Shown: positions 57,391 through 64,000 of the stretch, piece by piece
How positions within the stretch are numbered: position 1 is the stretch's first letter
How the letters are laid out: every line of letters starts with the position of its first letter
Origin: Setophaga petechia
Lineage: Eukaryota; Chordata; Aves; Passeriformes; Parulidae
Length of the DNA stretch: 64,000 bases
NCBI GenBank assembly: GCA_024362935.1
Contig: JANCRA010000019.1
Coordinates: 14,132,501 to 14,196,500, forward strand
Direction: 5' to 3'
Made by a program: the position numbers and the translations under genes
The notes under the pieces: generated by a model
Database searches by the model: none
Seen by the model: the letters and a program-made list of their open reading frames with translations, nothing else
Told to the model about the DNA's origin: nothing

Positions 57391-60300
57391 TGTGCTTCGT
57401 TTCTTGTAGCTGTGTGAAATGAAAGACTTGCAGACTCTGGAGGGAAGAAGTCCAAATATATAATCAGTGACTGAAGTGTACTGCTGCATACATAGGAAGC
57501 ACTTACACATCAGCCAAGCCATATCAGCAAGATGGACATGGACAAGTTGGTGTGCATTTATGGTTTTGTATAGGTACAAGCATGTCCTTTAAAGGCAACT
57601 AGGTGTTTGCAGAAAAATGACTGATGACATATAGACATTGGAAAGATTGGACACTTTGCAGGACAGGCCTGACATTTGAGGATGGAAATAATTTTAAAAA
57701 GCAGATAAGTCTAAAATCTCTTAGAAAAAAAAATACAGAAGTTCTTGGGAGCAGAAAGGTGGAAACTGATATCAATAACATAAAGGCTCTGAATTCCATT
57801 TGCTGGTATAGTGATAACAAGGGTAGTTCAACTTGAATACTTCAATTTCTTCATGCCCAGAAACTATATATAGTAGTGACTCCTAAACAGATGTGAAAAG
57901 TGTTCTTAAGGAGAAATTAGGGCTACTTTTGCCTGTGTTTATGTACCTAAACCCCTGCTCTAGGTTATGGTGACCAAAACATCTAGTTTGATGCAGTGGT
58001 GGGGGATGCAGAGAAACTTTACTGAAGAGACGTTGAAGTCTGATTAGCAGCAGAGCACTGTAAAGCTTACAGTGACACCTTTTCCACCTTGATGCTCAAG
58101 AGGCAAGTTTCTGAAGTCAGAATTGTCTTTCTTAGGTAGTGTTCTTGAGTGCTTAACCTACACTTTAGATGAGAGGGAGAGTGAAGCTGTTTTCTGCTCC
58201 CGTGTGGGGTAAGATCACAGGAAATTAAGTCCTTATAAGGAAGGAGGGGGGACAATGTAGTGATGTGACAAGGCAACAGTAATAAAAGTTTCTGTTGCAA
58301 TGTCCTTCCCTAAGCATTTTTCATATCCCTCTCTCTTGTAGACACAGCCTTTTTCAACTAAGCCTTGCTAACAAACTATACAAAAGACAATTTAGTCAGG
58401 CAATGTTCAGTTGCCCTAGGCAGAGCATAATTAGTTCTAGTAGTAAAGAGTGGAAATCAATGATTAATGTTTGAGAGATAACTAGTGGTATTAGTTTCCT
58501 GTGTGCTTTTTTTTGTTTAATAGCATTACTTATCTTATCTTTACTGTCTACCCATTGTAAACAGCTTTGTGGCACTAAGTTCTGATTAAGGAAACTATTT
58601 AATTCAGTTTCAGGTTTTGTCTGATAAACTCAACATGAGTTAGCTCCATGTAAAAGAGGAACCACTATGATAACTAAACTCTTCATAGGAAAAGTGGTGA
58701 CTATTGGCTTTGAAAACTGGAGAAATTCTGGAACTGAACCCTAAACAATACAAATGCTAAACAATGTAGTAATGTAAATGTGGGCTGTAGCATATTTATT
58801 CTTCTGCAAATGGTGTGACAGATGCTTATTTCTACTAACAAACTCACTTACAAACTTCCATAAACAGGATTTAACCTTGTTTTGTACAACTTTAATGCTT
58901 CTCAGCTGATTTGATATGTCTGTTGAGAAACGGGGGATTTTGTGTATGTGCATTGGTCATGAGGGTAGAGAAAATTACTTCCATAAATTAATACTAAATT
59001 ATAAACCAAGTGAATCAAGTAGTAGCTTATGTTTTTACTAATATAAGGCTTCATGTACTTCAATGCAGTATTTCATGCAGAGTTGGAAGAGAAGAAAAGT
59101 ATGCCTATTTCTCAGTAAATTTAAAAAGTTTTAAATGAATTGATGTTTCTTTTTCATTTGTGACTTAATGTCTTGAGGGTATTTCTTTTGTTACCTTCAC
59201 TTCTTAAACTGAGTAGATTTATCTCTGTCTGCTAATGTAGGCTATCCAAGGTATTGGGGAGTGTATGTGTGGCTTTGCTTCTGTGCAACTCATCATCATT
59301 ATAGACTTTTGCTTAAGTCTGTCATGTTCTTTCGTGGGCTCCCGGTTGCACGGCAATTGTAGCATTATTACTGTGCATGTATGTTAAGCATTAACTGCTG
59401 GTGCAGTTCAATATTAAAGGAATCCCCGTGGCCCCAAAACAGTGGGTTTTTATGTGAAGGACAAATAAACCTTCAGAGAGAACTTAAAGGTTGTGTTGCC
59501 TGCCAGGAGATAAATAACAAAGTGACTTGTTTTGAGATGAAATTTTGGAAGGTCTAGCTTTTTTGTTCTGAATGCAGGGCCTGTGCAAGGCACACTTGAG
59601 GACAATCTGTGAATAGTTTCCTATTTTGGTTTTAACACAAAAACTCCTGATTCTTTTTGCTTCAAAAGGATCTGGGTAGTCCTATAAAAGAATTCAGAGA
59701 AATGTGACTTTATTTTTTAATTCATTACTTTAGGAAGACTCTGTAATTCTGACTATAGTTCATTATCGTTTCTTGTGAATAGAAACCAAAGAACAAAAAT
59801 AGTTCTAATTTCCACAGCTATTCAAATATTTACTTAGACAGTGGCTAATTATCCAGAAGGGGCCCAGCAGTTCTTGAAAACAGTCAGTAGAGACATCTGA
59901 GGTCCTTTAAAGTACAGCTTTGGTCCCTTGTGTTAGCAAGGTCAACAGTAGTTGTAGACTTCTGTCTGCCTGCTGTATTCAGCCTGTTACTGTCAGAGCC
60001 ACATCTCTCGTATTGTGTGGTCTCTAGTCTTCAACTCACTACTTGGTATTTTCATGTAGTCATAGTGCAGTTACTGTTCCCATCTTAAGCTAACATTTTA
60101 GAGATGCTTATAGAAGGATAATTTAGGACGGATGTGGAGGCTATATGGGAAAGGTAATTGAGATGATTGTACAAATGGCAAGTGATTATTCTCAGTTCTC
60201 TTTGGAACCAAATAAAAAAGCTAGAAGGAAAGTAAATGGTTAAAGACAGGTTTGCAACTTCATACTTTGCTGCATGAGAAGGCATTTTGGATATTACATG

Positions 60301-63300
60301 CCTAACTTTGATAAATCCTCCTATGAAAGAGTTCTAGGGTATATTTTCAAGGCCTTTTCTTAAACCATTTGATGATGACTTCCCCTGTAATCCTGTAAGC
60401 GAGGTTTTAGCCTGTGTTTATAAACTGTATGTAAAGTGGCTGTCTTCTGAAAGGAGTTAGGCTGTATGACTGTAGCTGAAAATAACTTTAGTGTGTTTAC
60501 TGATAAGCTTGCCATGGGGGTTTTCTGCCTTTCAGGCACTTTCCTTTCCCTTTCAACATATATAGTGGTGCATTAGTGCAATACCACATAGTTTGGACAA
60601 ACCTACTTACAGATAGGACTGCAGAAAAATTAGAGGTGCTCTTTTGTTGGACCTTGGTGCACTTCTTCTCAATTACTGGAATGGAGCAAGGAGCTGGGGC
60701 ATGTGGAAATCTCTGTTTGGTTCTAGGGTGGAGTGGCCACATGCTGTCCTGCACAGGAGTAAGAGAACTTGCAATGCTATGCTGCAGGCTGTGAAGAAGA
60801 ATGGGAAGAAAAGAAGACTCTATGTCCATGCTAAAGGAGAAGGAGAATATACCATGTATTTTAGAGTCAAAACTTTTCTTGTCACTGTTAGTTAAACTAA
60901 AATTAGCAAATGTGGGGCAGCAGGCTGCTATGGTCTCTGGTACCTTAGTTCCTAGAGATATCTGAATGTGAGTCCTTGCCTAACCACTCCAATTTTGCTT
61001 CTTAGATTTGCCTGAATAGTTTTTAATATGAAGATGAAACAATACATTTACCCAAAAGTGCACTCATTTGTGTTGTTAGGCAGTTACTCTGGCCGTCAGG
61101 AATAGCTGTGGCTTGGGAGAAAATGCTTTCTCTGTTATACCAGTGCACCACTGTTGTGTATAACTTGTGATGTGAAAACTCACCTCCTTTGATATTCAAA
61201 AGAATAACCATGCTCCTTACCTGAAGGAGCTGTATGGAAAATGAGCTTTGGCATAGACTTTGGGCATAAAGATACTTCAACTTTACAGTAATACAGCTTG
61301 TTTATGCCATTACAATAGTTTAGAAAGACTGCTGAGAGGAGGCAGAAAGTATGAAGAAATGTATTGTATTGAAAAAGAGAAACCTAAAGGACCTTGTGTT
61401 GGTACCTGTTTATTTCTTTCTTTGCTATAAAGGCAACTCTCTAAACATGAGGCAGCACATACTTTTCTACTTTGGTGTGCTTTCTGCATTCAGTATCCAT
61501 TGTTTTGAGCTGCATACAGCTAACATTGTTTTCTGTAGATGCTTGCTTTCTTCTTTAAAAATAATTAATCCAAAATTTAATTAAAAAAATCACTTTCCCA
61601 AACACAGTATTTCTTCATATTCTCATTTGCTGTATTTAGACTAATTTGTCTTGACATTGCAGCTGTGCTGCTCTTTGTGTTTCACAATCTTTGGAGTTTC
61701 GTTTCATTAAGAATGGAACTAAAGAATTTGAGGAAGGGGAGGGAAGAAGTGCTAGACTGTTAGAAGTTAATTTGCCGTAAACCAAAATGTTGAGAACAGA
61801 TTACGAAAGCTATGAAGTGACATGTAAATGCTTGTTCAGTTTCACACTTGTGAGAAATAAGTCATTTAAGCTGTGTGCACATGAAATAGAAGTTTGGTTA
61901 CAGCTACTGGGAATAGTTTGGTCTTATTGGTGTATTCAAAAGCATAGAGGAACATGCTCACAAGATTAGAAATTGATCTCTAGGTTCCAAAAAACTTAAA
62001 GGCTGAGCTAGTTTGAAAAACTAGTTCTACTCTGTTCACAACAGCTTTATACATTCTGTCTCTCCTACCTAGTTTCTATCTATCTAAAGTATACTGCAGG
62101 TTAGAAAATTCATGTTCCCACTATTCTTTTGGGGTTTGATTTTTGATTTTGGTTTTTGTTGGGATTTTTTTCCCCTTAAAAAATGAAAAAGGTAATTTTG
62201 GGTGAAGAAGATGCTTAACTTGCATTTCTCGATGTTGAACACTTGCATAACTTCCCTGACTGTTCGCTCTGATGCATCACAATTCCTTTCATCCTCTATC
62301 TTCTTCTTACTGGTTTCTCCTCAGTGTTGAAAACTGTGGTGTGTTTGTCATGAATAAATGACCCAGCTCTGACTTTAAATACTTCTATGTTTTGGTTAAA
62401 TGTCTTCCTGTGCAGCTGTGAGAGGTAAAACTGAAGCTTTGAGGATCAAACCAGAAGGCAGATAGTTCAATTAAACCACTTGACTTGATTTGAATTATTT
62501 TGGGGACCTGGTTCATGACCTCTAATGCCATGGACAAAACCCATCTTTTGCTTGGTGTCTTCTAATTTTTTTTTTTTTTTTAATGGAGGATTAGTATGTC
62601 CATGCATCACCTCAGAAGACTAATGTGGTCTGTGTACCTGTTCAGACAAACTCCAGATGGGAAGGCCACCCAGGAGGCATCTTGCCCAAAACGAGTCAAA
62701 CTCTTAACTAGTTTGTCAGCAGCACAACAAGCACACAGAAGACTTCAGGTCTGGTAGGCAGATGTAGTTGAAGCTGAAAGAAACTAGAAACAAGAAACTA
62801 GGTTGATCTGGTTTATGTAACGGGTAGAAAAACTGGGAATCAGAGTATGGAGGAAGCTGCTTTGATCAAGGACGTGTGTGGTGCCAGAAGCTCAGTAAGA
62901 ACACTGATTTATTTAGGGATTGCTTATACCACGAAAGAATAACTTCACTTTGGGATTGTTTTTCCCAGCGAGAGGAGGCTGGGAGGAGCAGTGGGCAAGC
63001 ATTTACTCTGAGCCTGGAAATGCATCCCCCGGTAGGGTGTGTCTGCCTCTGACAGTGCTTGTTTTCAAGTACTGACTCCCAGCTGCTGCAGATGGCTGGA
63101 GGGTGGCAGCAATCAAGATGACTTTCTCTAACATCCATTTATTGGAGATGCTGATAGTGGACTGCTAAGTTTTCTATGTATGATAGTTATACTATCTTTA
63201 TAGACTCCCTCAGCTTCAGATTTTAAGTGGATTTTTGGGATAATGTGCCACGGCAAAGTATAGGGATTGCTCTGAACAGGCTGTCTCAACACTGAGGTTC

Positions 63301-64000
63301 CATGCAAAGATTTCCATGAATTTCTAATTGTCTTTAAAGCAGAGGAGCTGTGGGTTTTTTCCAATTGAGCCATAAATGGCATTTAAGAGGTGATTTACAT
63401 GACGTGACTGTAGTTCTGCTGCTGGGAGTTGTTCAGGTCTGTACTTGAGATGCTGAAAACATCACCCAAAAGTGTCCTCAACAAGCTGTGTCTGTCATGT
63501 GCCAATTTCATCTGTTTGAAAATGGGTTACTCTAGCCACAAGCTCTGAAAACTCAATTTTTATCATCTTTATGTTTTGACATAGTATAGCGTAGTTGAAT
63601 GGGCTTTCTGGAATTTACTAGTCTGGTTATGTTGCATATTTATATATATGTGCATATATGACTTTGAAAATTCTCTTCCTCAGCCAAGCTAAACACAGAC
63701 ACTTAAAGACACATAGTTGTAGTTCACCATATTAAAAACAACAAAAAAAGAGAAGAAAAAGCAGTGCCATAGCAAAGATAATAGCTTGGTGCAGTTGCCT
63801 CTTCATCTCTTGGAAGACAGTACTGACTCCTGCCTTGAAAGTGGTAGAAAAAAATCTGTCACTACTACTTTTCCTTCTTTCTCTACCCCAAGACAAGCTT
63901 CAAGGCCCCTTTTCTGTAGTTGCTGTGGTTTGCAGCCAGAGCTTCAGTCTGCATTATCAATCTTTCTGGCAATCTGAGGTGGCAATCAGTCATTCCAATG

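Larger units (their letters stand above)
46297..64000 (+). other. RDH10: RDH10 intron 2 (incomplete, at least 17.7 kb)
   Basis: No further RDH10 coding exon was recognised. I looked for the segments encoding the INHGHIVTVASS, DYCASKFG, LVCPYLVDTG and C-terminal parts. The stretch is AT-rich and holds A- or T-runs (47911-47931, 49760-49781, 62566-62581 and smaller ones), an AT microsatellite at 56.98-57.04 kb and one CR1 fragment at 57.22-57.39 kb. Otherwise I see nothing I can name. Predicted open frames here are short and unremarkable. Confidence 0.8.

Overview
The window looks like nuclear DNA of a bird. Three things support this: an AT-rich vertebrate-style background, several CR1 LINE 3' ends with the avian (ATTCTATG)-like tail, and the conserved vertebrate gene pair RPL7 (minus strand) and RDH10 (plus strand), head to head around one large CpG island. 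I cannot place it below Aves. From general knowledge of vertebrate synteny, SBSPON/TERF1 would lie to the left and STAU2 to the right, but neither is visible here.

Layout. 1-35.28 kb is intergenic, with no recognisable functional coding exon. It holds CR1 relics (11.08-11.39, 24.43-25.02 with a second CR1 nested inside, 29.20-29.55, 34.47-34.96 kb), a 17-bp-arm hairpin at 21.34 kb and a frameshifted coding-like relic with a C2H2-like motif at 22.87-23.70 kb (minus). 35.29-42.92 kb is the complete RPL7 gene on the minus strand: six coding exons give a 246-residue ribosomal protein uL30, and a seventh, untranslated exon lies about 2.86 kb past the stop codon. That last intron contains a perfect 34-bp inverted repeat. 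42.48-45.89 kb is a CpG island carrying the RPL7 TOP-type start, an 18-bp GC-rich minisatellite, a ZNF143-like site, a G-quadruplex-type tract and a TATA box for RDH10. 45.0-64.0 kb is the 5' part of RDH10: exons 1 and 2 (residues 1-177) followed by at least 17.7 kb of intron 2. The catalytic exons lie beyond the right edge.

The two genes are housekeeping/developmental neighbours rather than a pathway: RPL7 is part of the 60S ribosomal subunit, and RDH10 oxidises retinol to retinal in retinoic acid synthesis. I see no operon-like or novel defence-type system. The most unusual items are the perfect hairpin inside the last intron of RPL7, the minisatellite between the two promoters and the unidentified coding relic.
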